Of a DNA stretch of 64,000 nucleotides, positions 25,338 to 34,538 are shown one piece after another. The position numbers and the translations under genes were made by a program. The notes under the pieces were generated by a model. It worked only from the letters and a program-made list of their open reading frames with translations. It did no database searches and was not told the DNA's origin. Where the stretch lies: contig JAFUKI010000039.1 in the NCBI GenBank assembly GCA_017467815.1, positions 1 to 64,000 on the forward strand, in the 5' to 3' direction. The stretch is from Clostridia bacterium (GTDB lineage Bacteria > Bacillota > Clostridia > Oscillospirales > CAG-272). The stretch's first letter is position 1; each line of letters opens with the position of its first letter.

Positions 25338-28300
25338 ATATAACCATACTTCAGGATGTTTTCCGCAGAAGCAGGGAATATACCGGTCTTGTAAAAATGC
25401 TGAACGAACCCCACCGCGGTAAACACAGACCTTATTACGTAAGCGGACTCAGCGAAGGGGCGGAAGGGATCTTTCTCGGCGCATTCTGCCGGGATTTCAG
25501 CGGAACGGGGGATCCGATTCTGCTGGTATGTTCGGACGAGAAAAAAGCCGCCGCTTACCGGAATCTTCTGGAAAACACAGGTCTGCATACGGCATTGTAC
25601 CCGGTGCGGGATTACAACTTCAATAACATGACAGCCTCCCATGATTTTGAAAATGAGAGGCTTATTGTGCTGTCCGCCCTGTACGGCATTACTACCGGGG
25701 AATACGAACCGGCGGAAGTACCGGACGTGATCTGCACCACCGCGGAAGCACTTCTGCAGGTAACGGTTCCTCCGGCGTTGCTGGGTGAAAAAAGCATCCG
25801 TCTGCCGAGGGAAAACGCGGAACTGGATATAGCGGATATGACTGCCCGACTGGTGGACGCGGGATATTACCGTGTGGATCTGGTGGAAGGTGCCGGACAA
25901 TTTGCAGTCCGCGGCGGAATCATTGATGTGTATCCCCCTTCCAGGTACCCGATCCGCATTGAACTTTTCGGGGATGAAGTGGACAGAATCGGTTACTTTG
26001 ATCCCATAACCCAGCGGTTCATCGAAACCATCGAGGGGGACTCGGTTATTCCGCCGGCAAGAGAAATTCTGCTTGACGGGGAACTGAGAGACACCCTTAC
26101 AGCCCTGATCCGCCGGCAGATCCAGAGAATCGGAAAAATCGATCATGCAGACGAAAAATACAGCCGCGCCTGTACGGTACTGGCAGCAGAACTGGCGGCT
26201 GTTGAGAACGAATTGGATGTCCCGTTTCTGGACAAATACCTGCCCATCATCTATCCCGACGGAGACTGCCTGCTCGATTATGTGGAAGGCATGATGATCC
26301 TGGTGGACGCACCTGCCGCGGAAGAACGGGTCTATGCCGCAGATGCCCTTCTCACCCAGAGCATCGAGGATATGCTTGAGAACTTTGAACTGCCGCCCAT
26401 GAAGGACAGCTGTTATATGCGCGAATGGGAATCGGTCATTTCCAAAACGGAGAATTATCCCACCGTCTTTATCGACTCTCTGGCAAGATCCCATGCCGGT
26501 CTGATCCCGGCGGGAAATTTCGCATTCACAACACGCCATATCCCCGCCTATGCCGGACGGATGGAGCTTTTGCTGGAGGATTTGCGGAACTACACGGACG
26601 GCGGCTGTACGGCAGTGGTTCTGTGCGCCACGGAAGGGGAACAGAAGGCGGTGCTGGCGGCATGTACCGAAAAAGGCTACACTGCCGCATCTCTGCCGGA
26701 CAATGGAGATATGGACCAGTGGAATGCCCAGCTTGATGAACTGTTTGTACGGAAACTGCCGAACACCGTTCTGACCATGACGGGCGAATACATCGGCGGG
26801 TTTGAGTTGGTGTCCCCCCGGTTTGTATTCCTGGATTTCTCATCCGCCGCAGCAAAATCCGGTATCGGAAAGATCCTGCGCGGTAAATCCAAACAGAAAA
26901 AGAGTGCCGCAGAAACCATCCTTTCCTACGCTGACCTGGAGGTAGGGGATTTTGTGGTACACGCAGCCTACGGTATTGGACAGTACATGGGACTTGAAAA
27001 CCTCACCATTGGCGGCAGTTCCAGGGACTATGTACACATCAAGTACGCCGGAACCGATAAACTGTTTCTCCCTGTGGATCAGTTGGACCTGGTATCCAAA
27101 TATATCGGTGCCGGTGCGGACAACGGTATGGTGAAGCTGTCCAAAATGGGCGGCGCAGACTGGACCAAAGCCAAAAACAAAGCCAAAGCCGCCACCAAGG
27201 AGATGGCAAAGGAACTGATCGATCTGTACGCCAGAAGAAAGCGCACCAAGGGAATACAGTTTGATCCCGACGACGATATGTGCCGTGAATTTGCCGCTTC
27301 TTTTGAATATGAAGAAACAGACGGACAGCTTCGGGCCATAGAGGATGTACGACGGGATATGGAAGCAGGTTATCCCATGGACCGTCTGCTGTGCGGTGAC
27401 GTAGGATACGGGAAAACCGAAGTGGCACTGCGCGCGGCTTTCAAAGCGGTAATGAGTGGAAAACAGGTAGCGATTCTGGTACCCACCACCATCCTCGCCT
27501 ATCAGCATTACCAGAGTTTCCTCAGCCGTATGCGGGCGTTTCCCGTGCAGATTGATATGGTATCCCGATTCCGAACCCCGGCCCAGCAGCAGGCAACCAT
27601 ACGGAAAGTACGCAGGGGCGAGACGGATATCATCATCGGTACCCACCGCCTGATCTCCAAGGATGTGGAATTCCACGATCTCGGTCTGATCATCATCGAC
27701 GAAGAACAGCGTTTCGGCGTTGCCCAGAAAGAAAAACTGAAGCAGATCGCCACCAATGCCGATATTCTGACCCTGACCGCCACACCGATCCCCCGTACCC
27801 TGAATATGGCGATGGGCGGTATCGTGGATATGAGTATCTTAGAAGAAGCCCCCGGACAGCGTTCACCGGTACAGACCTATGTGCTGGAATACGACGAAGC
27901 CATCATCCACGAAGCCATTCGCCGGGAACTGCGGAGAAACGGGCAGGTGTTCTACCTGTACAACCGCGTGGACGGCATATTCAATGTAGCCGGAAAACTG
28001 CAGAAAGCCATACCGGATGCCAGAATCGCCGTTGCCCACGGAAAAATGGACAGGGACGAAATCGAGGAAGTCTGGGAAGAACTGATGAAAGGGAATGTGG
28101 ATATCCTTGTCTGCACCACCATCATTGAAACCGGCGTAGACATTCCCAATGCCAATACACTGATCATCGAAAACGCCGACCATTACGGCTTGTCCCAGCT
28201 TCACCAGATCCGAGGCAGAGTCGGCCGTTCCAGCAGACGTGCCTTTGCGTATTTCACCTACAAAAAATCCAAAGTACTGTCGGACGTTGCGGAAAAACGA

Positions 28301-28939
28301 CTGACCGCCATCAGAGAATATGCCGAATTCGGCGCAGGTTTCAAGATTGCTCTGCGTGACCTTGAGATCCGCGGTGCCGGCAACCTGCTCGGTGCGGAAC
28401 AGCACGGTCATATGGAAGCGGTTGGATACGACCTGTACATGAAACTGCTGAACGAAGCGGTGATCGAAGAAAAGGGAGAAACCAAACCGCCCAAACCGGA
28501 ATGTGCCATTGATATAAAATGCGATGCTTTCCTGTCCAAGAGCTATATCCCCTCGGCGCCCCAGCGAATGGATATGTACAAGAAAATCGCAAGAATCGAA
28601 AACGAAGACGACTACAACGATGTGCTGGACGAAATGTGCGACCGATACGGAGAACCCGGTTCATCGGCGGTAAATCTGTGTCGGATCGGGTATATCCGGG
28701 CAATGGCACAGAACGCCGGTATGCGGAAAGTGGAAGAAGCGGATGGGGTTGTGCGGATGTATCCGTATCAGATGGACGCAGGAGCCGTGACCAAGCTGGC
28801 AGAAACCTTCCCCAGAGCCGGTACCCGTGTTTCCCTCGGACAAACGCCCTGTTTCCTGATGAAAGTCCCAAAAGGGGAACGAAATACGGAATTTATCCTT
28901 GACATTCTGAAAAAATACAGTCTTTTCATACAAAAGTGA
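25334..28939 (+). CDS. mfd: Transcription-repair coupling factor
   Basis: 1201 residues. Mfd displaces RNA polymerase stalled at DNA lesions and recruits UvrA. The UvrB-like N-terminal region covers about 1-350. The RNA polymerase interaction domain follows (VGDFVVHAAYGIGQYMGLEN, about 535). The RecG-type translocase has Walker A GDVGYGKTE at about 692 and DEEQRFGV at about 787. A C-terminal TRCF regulatory domain ends the protein. Its start overlaps pth; with no strong ribosome binding site, coupling to pth is likely. Confidence 0.97.
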   Translation: MNITILQDVFRRSREYTGLVKMLNEPHRGKHRPYYVSGLSEGAEGIFLGAFCRDFSGTGDPILLVCSDEKKAAAYRNLLENTGLHTALYPVRDYNFNNMTASHDFENERLIVLSALYGITTGEYEPAEVPDVICTTAEALLQVTVPPALLGEKSIRLPRENAELDIADMTARLVDAGYYRVDLVEGAGQFAVRGGIIDVYPPSRYPIRIELFGDEVDRIGYFDPITQRFIETIEGDSVIPPAREILLDGELRDTLTALIRRQIQRIGKIDHADEKYSRACTVLAAELAAVENELDVPFLDKYLPIIYPDGDCLLDYVEGMMILVDAPAAEERVYAADALLTQSIEDMLENFELPPMKDSCYMREWESVISKTENYPTVFIDSLARSHAGLIPAGNFAFTTRHIPAYAGRMELLLEDLRNYTDGGCTAVVLCATEGEQKAVLAACTEKGYTAASLPDNGDMDQWNAQLDELFVRKLPNTVLTMTGEYIGGFELVSPRFVFLDFSSAAAKSGIGKILRGKSKQKKSAAETILSYADLEVGDFVVHAAYGIGQYMGLENLTIGGSSRDYVHIKYAGTDKLFLPVDQLDLVSKYIGAGADNGMVKLSKMGGADWTKAKNKAKAATKEMAKELIDLYARRKRTKGIQFDPDDDMCREFAASFEYEETDGQLRAIEDVRRDMEAGYPMDRLLCGDVGYGKTEVALRAAFKAVMSGKQVAILVPTTILAYQHYQSFLSRMRAFPVQIDMVSRFRTPAQQQATIRKVRRGETDIIIGTHRLISKDVEFHDLGLIIIDEEQRFGVAQKEKLKQIATNADILTLTATPIPRTLNMAMGGIVDMSILEEAPGQRSPVQTYVLEYDEAIIHEAIRRELRRNGQVFYLYNRVDGIFNVAGKLQKAIPDARIAVAHGKMDRDEIEEVWEELMKGNVDILVCTTIIETGVDIPNANTLIIENADHYGLSQLHQIRGRVGRSSRRAFAYFTYKKSKVLSDVAEKRLTAIREYAEFGAGFKIALRDLEIRGAGNLLGAEQHGHMEAVGYDLYMKLLNEAVIEEKGETKPPKPECAIDIKCDAFLSKSYIPSAPQRMDMYKKIARIENEDDYNDVLDEMCDRYGEPGSSAVNLCRIGYIRAMAQNAGMRKVEEADGVVRMYPYQMDAGAVTKLAETFPRAGTRVSLGQTPCFLMKVPKGERNTEFILDILKKYSLFIQK

Positions 28940-28994
28940 TAAAATGTTCACATTCATGTGGTAATGTAATAAAAACAAAATGATGAGGTATAAA

Positions 28995-30083
28995 ATGAAA
29001 ATAAGGAAATGGCTGAGCGGTATCACGGCAGCCCTTGTTACAGCCGGTATGCTGACTTCCTGCGGGACAGGAGAGGTTGTTATGACCTTCGGAAAAAGTC
29101 ATATTACGGAGAATCAGTTTTGTTACTGGCTTTCCTCTTATAAAGGTATCTATCTGAATACCTACACGGATATGGAGGATACCGCCGCCCATTACCGTTC
29201 CACCCTGGACAACGGCATGACAGTGGAGGAATACCTGTTCCAGTCCACCATAGACAATATTTCCATGACCCTGGTATGTTCGGAACTGTTTCGTCAGGAA
29301 GGGTTTACGGTACCGGAATCCGTGGAGGAATCGGTTGACGAATATATTGACGATCTCCTGGTCAACTATGCCGGCGGAAACAAAAACACATTGAATGCAG
29401 CTCTCGCACAGTATGGCATAAACATGAATATGCTGAGAGAAATCTGCATCATGCAGGAGATCAATAACCTGATGGTTGCCTATACTTACGGAGAAAACGG
29501 TACCCATACAGTATCCGAAACCGAAAAGCAGCAGTATTATGAAGAAAACTACTGCAGAGTCCGCCAGATTTATGTAAACAACAGTTACGTTTATGAAATG
29601 GACGAGGAAGGATACCGTAAAACGGACGAAAACGGCAATTACATCATAACAGCCATGTCCGAGGAAGAAAAGGCACAGAAGGATGCTGCCATCGAAGCCA
29701 TCGAAGCGGCAATAAACAACGGTGAGGACTTTGAAACCATATACACCACCTATTCCGAAGACCAGTACTACCCCAACGGCTATTACCTGACCAGAACCAT
29801 TGATTATATCCCGGAAGTAGTAAGCGCCGCATACGAGCTTGCAATCGGGGAAATCACCCGTGTGGACAGTAGTTACGGTACCCATTTCCTGATGCGGCTG
29901 CCCCTTGACGAAGGTGCATACAACAATAGCGAAAACGCCGATTTCTTTACCGATTTCGAGGATTCCCTGAAAGATAAGCTGTTTATGGCGTATATCGAAA
30001 GCTACTTGCCGGAAGTATCGGTGGACTATGACATCCTGTCAAAGTATTCCATCGAAGAAGCAGAAGTAAACAATCGGTTCTGA
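28995..30083 (+). CDS. Lipoprotein peptidyl-prolyl isomerase (PrsA/SurA-like foldase)
   Basis: 362 residues. The lipobox LTSC ends a short signal sequence, so the mature protein is lipid-anchored outside the membrane. A helical chaperone region leads to a parvulin-like domain (about 180-310; QIYVNNSYVYE, EDFETIYTTYSEDQ, AYELAIGEITRVDSSYGTHF). Such foldases help exported proteins fold. The ATG at 28995 follows GAGG; the one at 28980 has no site. The parvulin core is divergent and contains a Tyr/Glu-rich insertion, so enzymatic activity is uncertain. It follows mfd by 55 bases and may share its transcript. Confidence 0.85.
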   Translation: MKIRKWLSGITAALVTAGMLTSCGTGEVVMTFGKSHITENQFCYWLSSYKGIYLNTYTDMEDTAAHYRSTLDNGMTVEEYLFQSTIDNISMTLVCSELFRQEGFTVPESVEESVDEYIDDLLVNYAGGNKNTLNAALAQYGINMNMLREICIMQEINNLMVAYTYGENGTHTVSETEKQQYYEENYCRVRQIYVNNSYVYEMDEEGYRKTDENGNYIITAMSEEEKAQKDAAIEAIEAAINNGEDFETIYTTYSEDQYYPNGYYLTRTIDYIPEVVSAAYELAIGEITRVDSSYGTHFLMRLPLDEGAYNNSENADFFTDFEDSLKDKLFMAYIESYLPEVSVDYDILSKYSIEEAEVNNRF

Positions 30084-30102
30084 TAGTTGCGTACGATAAA
30101 AA

Positions 30103-30121
30103 AATAATGATAATCATTCTC
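30103..30121 (+). promoter_or_regulatory. Fur-box-like palindrome
   Basis: AATAATGATAATCATTCTC matches 17 of 19 positions of the classical Fur box (GATAATGATAATCATTATC). It ends 8 bases before the -35 box of the promoter at 30130. No fur gene is in the window. Iron or another metal may therefore control the glycyl radical enzyme gene. Confidence 0.6.
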
Positions 30122-30129
30122 AATAAGTA

Positions 30130-30158
30130 TTGTAATTTGGAAAATAATGTGCTACAAT
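30130..30158 (+). promoter_or_regulatory. Promoter of the glycyl radical enzyme gene
   Basis: TTGTAA (30130-30135) and TACAAT (30153-30158) are 17 bases apart. The leader runs from about 30165 to 30274. It includes AGAGTC (30185-30190) and GACTCT (30229-30234), which could form a stem. No further element is recognised. Confidence 0.65.
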
Positions 30159-30274
30159 GGTACTAAGAGGTATTGTGTTGAGATAGAGTCAGAATCAAGG
30201 TTGAGAGTATTGATTTGTTGGATGGAACGACTCTAGGCATTGGTTGAAATTTTCTATACAGGAGGTATATGACG

Positions 30275-32434
30275 ATGAAAGAATTTAAAACAGATCTTTT
30301 CCCTTTTTCAAGAGGATTTCTTGCCTGTGAGGGAGCAAGCAAAGGAAAAAGGTTGGCAGCCGGTATGTTATCTGCCATGAAAGAAATTCCGTTATCTTCA
30401 TTCCGTGTGGATGAACATGGATTTTGCCGTGGCGTATCTTTAGGTGAAGTATACTTTAGTTTTCAGAATTGTATTGTGTTTTTCAAAAAAAATGTGGAAG
30501 CACAGATACAGAATCACCCTGAATGTGCAGAAGAATTAGAGTATATCAGAGATACCATGCCTAAGTGGGCACATAACAATTATGTAAGAACTGATGAACA
30601 TATAATGCATGAAGATGAAGGACATATGTGGGCAGGCAGCTGGATGGGCCACGCCAACCCGGATTTCGCCGGTTTTGCTGCAAACGGAACAGGGTATTAT
30701 CGCGAAAAAATCAAAAAATACCGTGCAGTCAATGCGGGTAAAGATGATTTTTACGATGGCTTGGAACTGATGCTGGATGCCTTTGAGGTTATGTGTAAGC
30801 GATACGGCGAAAGAGCTGCTCAGTTATTGGAAGAATGTACTGACGAAACACAGAAGGCGTATTATGCCCGTACCGTGAAAACCTTCGATCATGTTCCGCA
30901 GCAGCCCTGCCGGGATTTTGCAGAAGCAGCAATACTGTTTTTCCTGAATGTCGCATTTGACGGCATCGACTCTCCCGGACATTTTGACCAGTATATGTAT
31001 CCCTTCTGGGAAAAGACAGATGAAGCGCTGAGAAGTGAGTATCTGCATCTGGTTTGGCAAAAGCTCATTGAAGTGGATATTTGGAATATCTGTATTTCCG
31101 GTTCGGATGAGAACGGAAAGGATTTAACCAATTCGCTTTCCTATGCCATGCTGGAAGAAACAGCAAAAGCACACGCTCCCAAGCCCAATCTTACACTGCG
31201 TTGGCATAAAGGAACACCGAGGGCGCTTATGGAGGCTGCGCATAAATCCCTGGCTACCGGATGCGGTCTTCCCGCACTGTACAATGATGAAGTCGTTTGT
31301 CCTGCACTGGAAAGTATGGGTATTCCCAAGGCTGATGCTCATGAGTATGTAATGAACGGCTGTAATCAGATTGATATCCAGTCCAAGAGCCATATGGGAC
31401 TTGAGGACGGACAGTTCTGTGTTGCCAAAGCGGTGGAACTGGCACTTAACAATGGTGTTTCGACGGTTACCGGAAATGTTCTGGGACCCAAGACGGGGGA
31501 ACCGGAAACATTCAGAACCTTTGAAGATTTCTACAGCGCGTTTATCATCCAGGCACAGCATTTGATGGATGTGGTAACCGATCTTGCCATTTCTGCCCAG
31601 AAAGGATTTGCGGAAAATTCCCCGAACCCCTATCGTTCCATTTTAATTGAAGGATGTATTGAAAAGGGACGGGATTATAAAAATGGCGGACCGCTGTACG
31701 GTCATGGTCAGATACTCCTTCACGGTATTGCCGAAACTGCCGATTCACTTGCTGCTGTGAAGAAATATGTATACGAAGAGAAAAAGTATACACTTCGTGA
31801 GCTGGCGGATATGATGGCAAAGAATTTTGAAGGCGCTGAGGAAGATTTCCGCTTCTTCGCCAACAACGAGCTTAAATACGGAAACGACATTGATTATGTA
31901 GACGAATTGGCAGAAAGAGCGGTCAATCATTGCAATCGTTATCTGCGTACGATCAAGACATTCCGCGGCGGTTATTTTTCCGGCGGTTGTTCTCCCTTTA
32001 TCAATTCTCCCGGCATGGGACGTGCATTGGGTGCGCTGCCCAGCGGAAGAAAGTGTTCTGATCCTATTATTGCCGACTCTATCGGTGCTACACCCGGTCG
32101 GGACACAAACGGACCTACCGCATTGCTGAATTCCTGCCTGCGTCTGGATCAGACCCTGCCTGCCAGCGGCTTTATTCTCAATCTGAAATTTGACAAGACC
32201 ATCTTCAATTCCGAAGCAGGTAAGGAAGCATTCCTGTCACTCTGGGAATCCTACTTTGAACGCGGCGGTCAGCAGATTCAGATTGGCGTAGTATCGCCGG
32301 AAGATCTGCTCGATGCACAGAAAAATCCTGATGCACACCGGGATCTTATCGTACGTGTTGGAGGATACAGCGACCGGTTCGTAAACCTGAACGAAGACCT
32401 TCAAAAGAATATAATCGAGCGTACTCTTTATTAA
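30275..32434 (+). CDS. Glycyl radical enzyme of unknown specificity (PFL-like family)
   Basis: 719 residues from the ATG at 30275, chosen because GGAGG is then 9 bases away; the ATG at 30269 is only 3 away. The radical loop RVGGYSDRFVNL is near the end with radical Gly697. The active-site loop is VMNGCNQID with catalytic Cys363. Pyruvate formate-lyase has two adjacent cysteines and most dehydratases and choline lyase have GCxE; here Cys+2 is Gln, so it fits neither standard set. The family needs a radical-SAM activase, and none is in the window. The first 100 codons are more AT-rich than the neighbours. Reaction unknown. Confidence 0.88.
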   Translation: MKEFKTDLFPFSRGFLACEGASKGKRLAAGMLSAMKEIPLSSFRVDEHGFCRGVSLGEVYFSFQNCIVFFKKNVEAQIQNHPECAEELEYIRDTMPKWAHNNYVRTDEHIMHEDEGHMWAGSWMGHANPDFAGFAANGTGYYREKIKKYRAVNAGKDDFYDGLELMLDAFEVMCKRYGERAAQLLEECTDETQKAYYARTVKTFDHVPQQPCRDFAEAAILFFLNVAFDGIDSPGHFDQYMYPFWEKTDEALRSEYLHLVWQKLIEVDIWNICISGSDENGKDLTNSLSYAMLEETAKAHAPKPNLTLRWHKGTPRALMEAAHKSLATGCGLPALYNDEVVCPALESMGIPKADAHEYVMNGCNQIDIQSKSHMGLEDGQFCVAKAVELALNNGVSTVTGNVLGPKTGEPETFRTFEDFYSAFIIQAQHLMDVVTDLAISAQKGFAENSPNPYRSILIEGCIEKGRDYKNGGPLYGHGQILLHGIAETADSLAAVKKYVYEEKKYTLRELADMMAKNFEGAEEDFRFFANNELKYGNDIDYVDELAERAVNHCNRYLRTIKTFRGGYFSGGCSPFINSPGMGRALGALPSGRKCSDPIIADSIGATPGRDTNGPTALLNSCLRLDQTLPASGFILNLKFDKTIFNSEAGKEAFLSLWESYFERGGQQIQIGVVSPEDLLDAQKNPDAHRDLIVRVGGYSDRFVNLNEDLQKNIIERTLY

Positions 32435-32452
32435 TAGTCTGTATAGATAGGA

Positions 32453-32505
32453 ATACTCCCTCCGGTATTACCGCAGCAACAGCGATATCATATCAGAGGG
32501 AGTAT
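32453..32505. repeat. Inverted repeat after the glycyl radical enzyme gene
   Basis: Perfect 10-bp arms ATACTCCCTC (32453-32462) and GAGGGAGTAT (32496-32505) enclose 33 bases. No T-run follows, so it is not a plain terminator. The right arm also supplies the purine-rich AGAGGGAG before the small ORF at 32512. Confidence 0.6.
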
Positions 32506-32511
32506 ACTATT

Positions 32512-32622
32512 ATGATCAGAAAAACTTTCCAATTTCCTGAGAGACTGCGTTCTTTCGAGAAATTCAGTCAAAAAATGTGTGGGATAATTGGAATACACAC
32601 AAAAATTTTGAATAAACAATAA
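32512..32622 (+). CDS. Candidate 36-residue small ORF upstream of the tautomerase gene
   Basis: An ATG at 32512 opens a 36-codon frame ending 12 bases before the tautomerase start; AGAGGGAG lies about 9 bases upstream. The peptide is basic and includes MIRKTFQFPERLRSFEKF. It could be a leader peptide or a small protein. There is no homology I recognise. Confidence 0.3.
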   Translation: MIRKTFQFPERLRSFEKFSQKMCGIIGIHTKILNKQ

Positions 32623-32634
32623 AGGAGAAAGACC

Positions 32635-32979
32635 ATGCCTTATATCGAAACCAAAGTATCCACGCCCATCACCCCGGCACAGGAAAAAGTTCTGAAAGAA
32701 AAACTCGGTGCCGCCATTGAAAATTTCCCCGGCAAAACAGAAAGATGGCTGATGCTGCATTTTGAAGATAACTGCCGCCTGTGGTTCATGGGCAACCAGG
32801 ACGCACCGACCGCCTATGTGGAAATAAAACTGTTCGGGGCTGTAAACCGGGAAGCGGCTGCCAAGATGACCAAGGATGTCTGTGCTATATTAGCAGAAGT
32901 CCTACGGATTCCCGAAGACCGCACCTATGTGAAATACGAAGGTGTGGATACCTGGGGATGGAACGGAAACAATTTCTGA
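32635..32979 (+). CDS. MIF/4-oxalocrotonate-tautomerase superfamily protein
   Basis: 114 residues starting MPYIETKVSTPIT, so after Met removal Pro1 is the catalytic base of this superfamily. Its length and WLMLHFEDNCRLWFMGN segment fit the MIF (phenylpyruvate/dopachrome tautomerase) branch. It catalyses keto-enol tautomerisation, here on an unknown substrate. AAAGGAG precedes the ATG. It lies 200 bases after the glycyl radical enzyme gene on the same strand. A shared pathway is an attractive inference only. Confidence 0.85.
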   Translation: MPYIETKVSTPITPAQEKVLKEKLGAAIENFPGKTERWLMLHFEDNCRLWFMGNQDAPTAYVEIKLFGAVNREAAAKMTKDVCAILAEVLRIPEDRTYVKYEGVDTWGWNGNNF

Positions 32980-33101
32980 TCTGTTAAAAATAAAAAACGT
33001 ACCACTGTATATGATTGGGAACTTTGATGGCTCTAAGCTGTTTTTTGTGGGGAGCTGCTGCAAAGTTGAAAAATTGCGTTGTCATTATATACAAGAGAAA
33101 C

Positions 33102-33142
33102 AAAAATCCAGAGATGTCACTACTGCATCTCTGGATTTTTTT
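33102..33142. terminator. Strong bidirectional terminator
   Basis: AAAAATCCAGAGATG pairs with CATCTCTGGATTTTTTT around a 9-base loop. It ends the tautomerase transcript and also the minus-strand gene remnant at 33190. The stretch 32980-33101 has no gene. Confidence 0.85.
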
Positions 33143-33189
33143 GTTAATGCTATGAAACAGACCCTTGTTTTGTTACTCTTGATCTTGTG

Positions 33190-34258
33190 TCAGCTTATCA
33201 GATTGGAGTCGTTGTATGCACGTCTGCCCGTGCAGGTGTCCAGTGCTAACGATACCGCACAGTTATCGATGATGTTGTGATGAATCGACCACGGAACACC
33301 GCTCGGATGATAAATGCGGAAACTGTCGCCTTCGGTGAGTGTTTTCGGCTGTGTGAGTTTGAATTCTGTCGACACAGGGTCAAAGTATTCGATCTCGGAT
33401 TCTGATCCATCATCCCAAACAAGATGCCAACCGCGATACAGATCGGAAAGACGACGCAGCAGCATGGGCTTCACTGCCGGTCCGGTCATCGCGAAGAAAG
33501 TAGTTTCCCCAGATACCAAACCGACTTTCCCGACTGCATTTTCAGATTGGATACCGACACCAGCACCCGCGATGGTGTTATCGTGTACGGAAATTCTCGC
33601 CGCATCGTCGCTGATGATGATACCTTTGAACTTTTCATCTCTCTGTCCTCTTACGTAGATCTGGTTATCCGAAACCGCAGCAAAATGCGCGGTGATTTTT
33701 ACAGCGAATCTCGGTTTGCTTGCCGCCACAGCCGCCGTCATGTCTATAATGTTGCCGCGAACAATCAGGTTTTCACATGGCGTATCGACGGGACCGCATT
33801 CCCCTATGAGCCAGATAGCATTCGCATTGAAATTGGTGAAATTATTGTTGCTAACGATAACCTGCGAGGCTGCGGAAGCGATTTGGATCATCGCAGCACC
33901 GTAGCAGTTGTCGTTTTCAAAATAGTTGTCCGTAATGATATGTTGACCCGTACCGAGCGTGTTTAAATAATCGCTTCTTCCGCGGACATTTCCGATTGCA
34001 ATGCTTCCGCAGTTCCTGAAGTAACAACCGTGGATTTTAACAAATCTCGACGCACCTTCCCATGAGCATCCGCCGACATTGATTACGCGGCAGTAGAGCA
34101 ATGAGGTGTTCTCAGCCCTATCATTGTTATTGAAGGTATCGGAATGCATAATTAACGCCGTCCCCTGTGTTATTGGCTTCTTGGGAAAGATAAATCTGAT
34201 TTCCCTCAATTTTTTCGATCAGAGCAACCATTTTGTCATCGCAGACAAACCATAACAT
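33190..34258 (-). pseudogene. Right-handed beta-helix protein, frameshifted and probably truncated
   Basis: The long frame (33190 to about 34161) is a parallel beta-helix of the pectate-lyase-like type, with repeating rungs such as VIVSNNNFTNFNANAIWLIG, LIVRGNIIDMT and ISVHDNTIAGAGVGIQ. It lacks a signal peptide and a credible start. A second frame just upstream (34258-34127) starts with ATG and reads ALIEKIEGNQIYLSQEANNTG; joining the two by removing one G from the GGGG run (plus-strand CCCC at 34162-34165) gives a smooth NNTGTALIMHSDTFNN. The protein still lacks an export signal, so it looks like a 5'-truncated remnant. Function may have been polysaccharide binding or lysis. Confidence 0.65.
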
Positions 34259-34435
34259 ATTTTTCGTACATTGTCAATCGATTTCAATAAATGAATAAAT
34301 CAAGTTTCAGGAGTTTATTTAGACTGTGAGAAAATCATTGTGTAATCCTACTGATAATTTACACTTATCCATAATGAGCAACATTTTTCTCATTATGAAT
34401 ACAAAGAAGGGGTTGCTGCAAATAGCGTTTGTGGA

Positions 34436-34472
34436 GGAAGGAGAACTTTTTTTGGGAAAAAGTTCTCCTTCC
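34436..34472. repeat. Dispersed hairpin element, copy C
   Basis: Perfect 16-bp stem GGAAGGAGAACTTTTT / AAAAAGTTCTCCTTCC with loop TTGGG. It is followed at about 34482-34500 by a second small hairpin (GCACA/TGTGC). It belongs to the same family as 8879-8995 and 38104-38214. It lies just downstream of miaA. The rest of 34259-34538 holds no gene. Confidence 0.75.
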
Positions 34473-34538
34473 CGCGCTAAATGCACAGCCCCCGTTGTGC
34501 GATAGTCCTTTTATTTACATCAAACTAATACTATCAAT

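Noticed and set aside
32488-32760. 90-codon minus-strand frame at the tautomerase gene
   Set aside because: It is antisense to the tautomerase start, which has a good ribosome binding site and the Pro1 motif.
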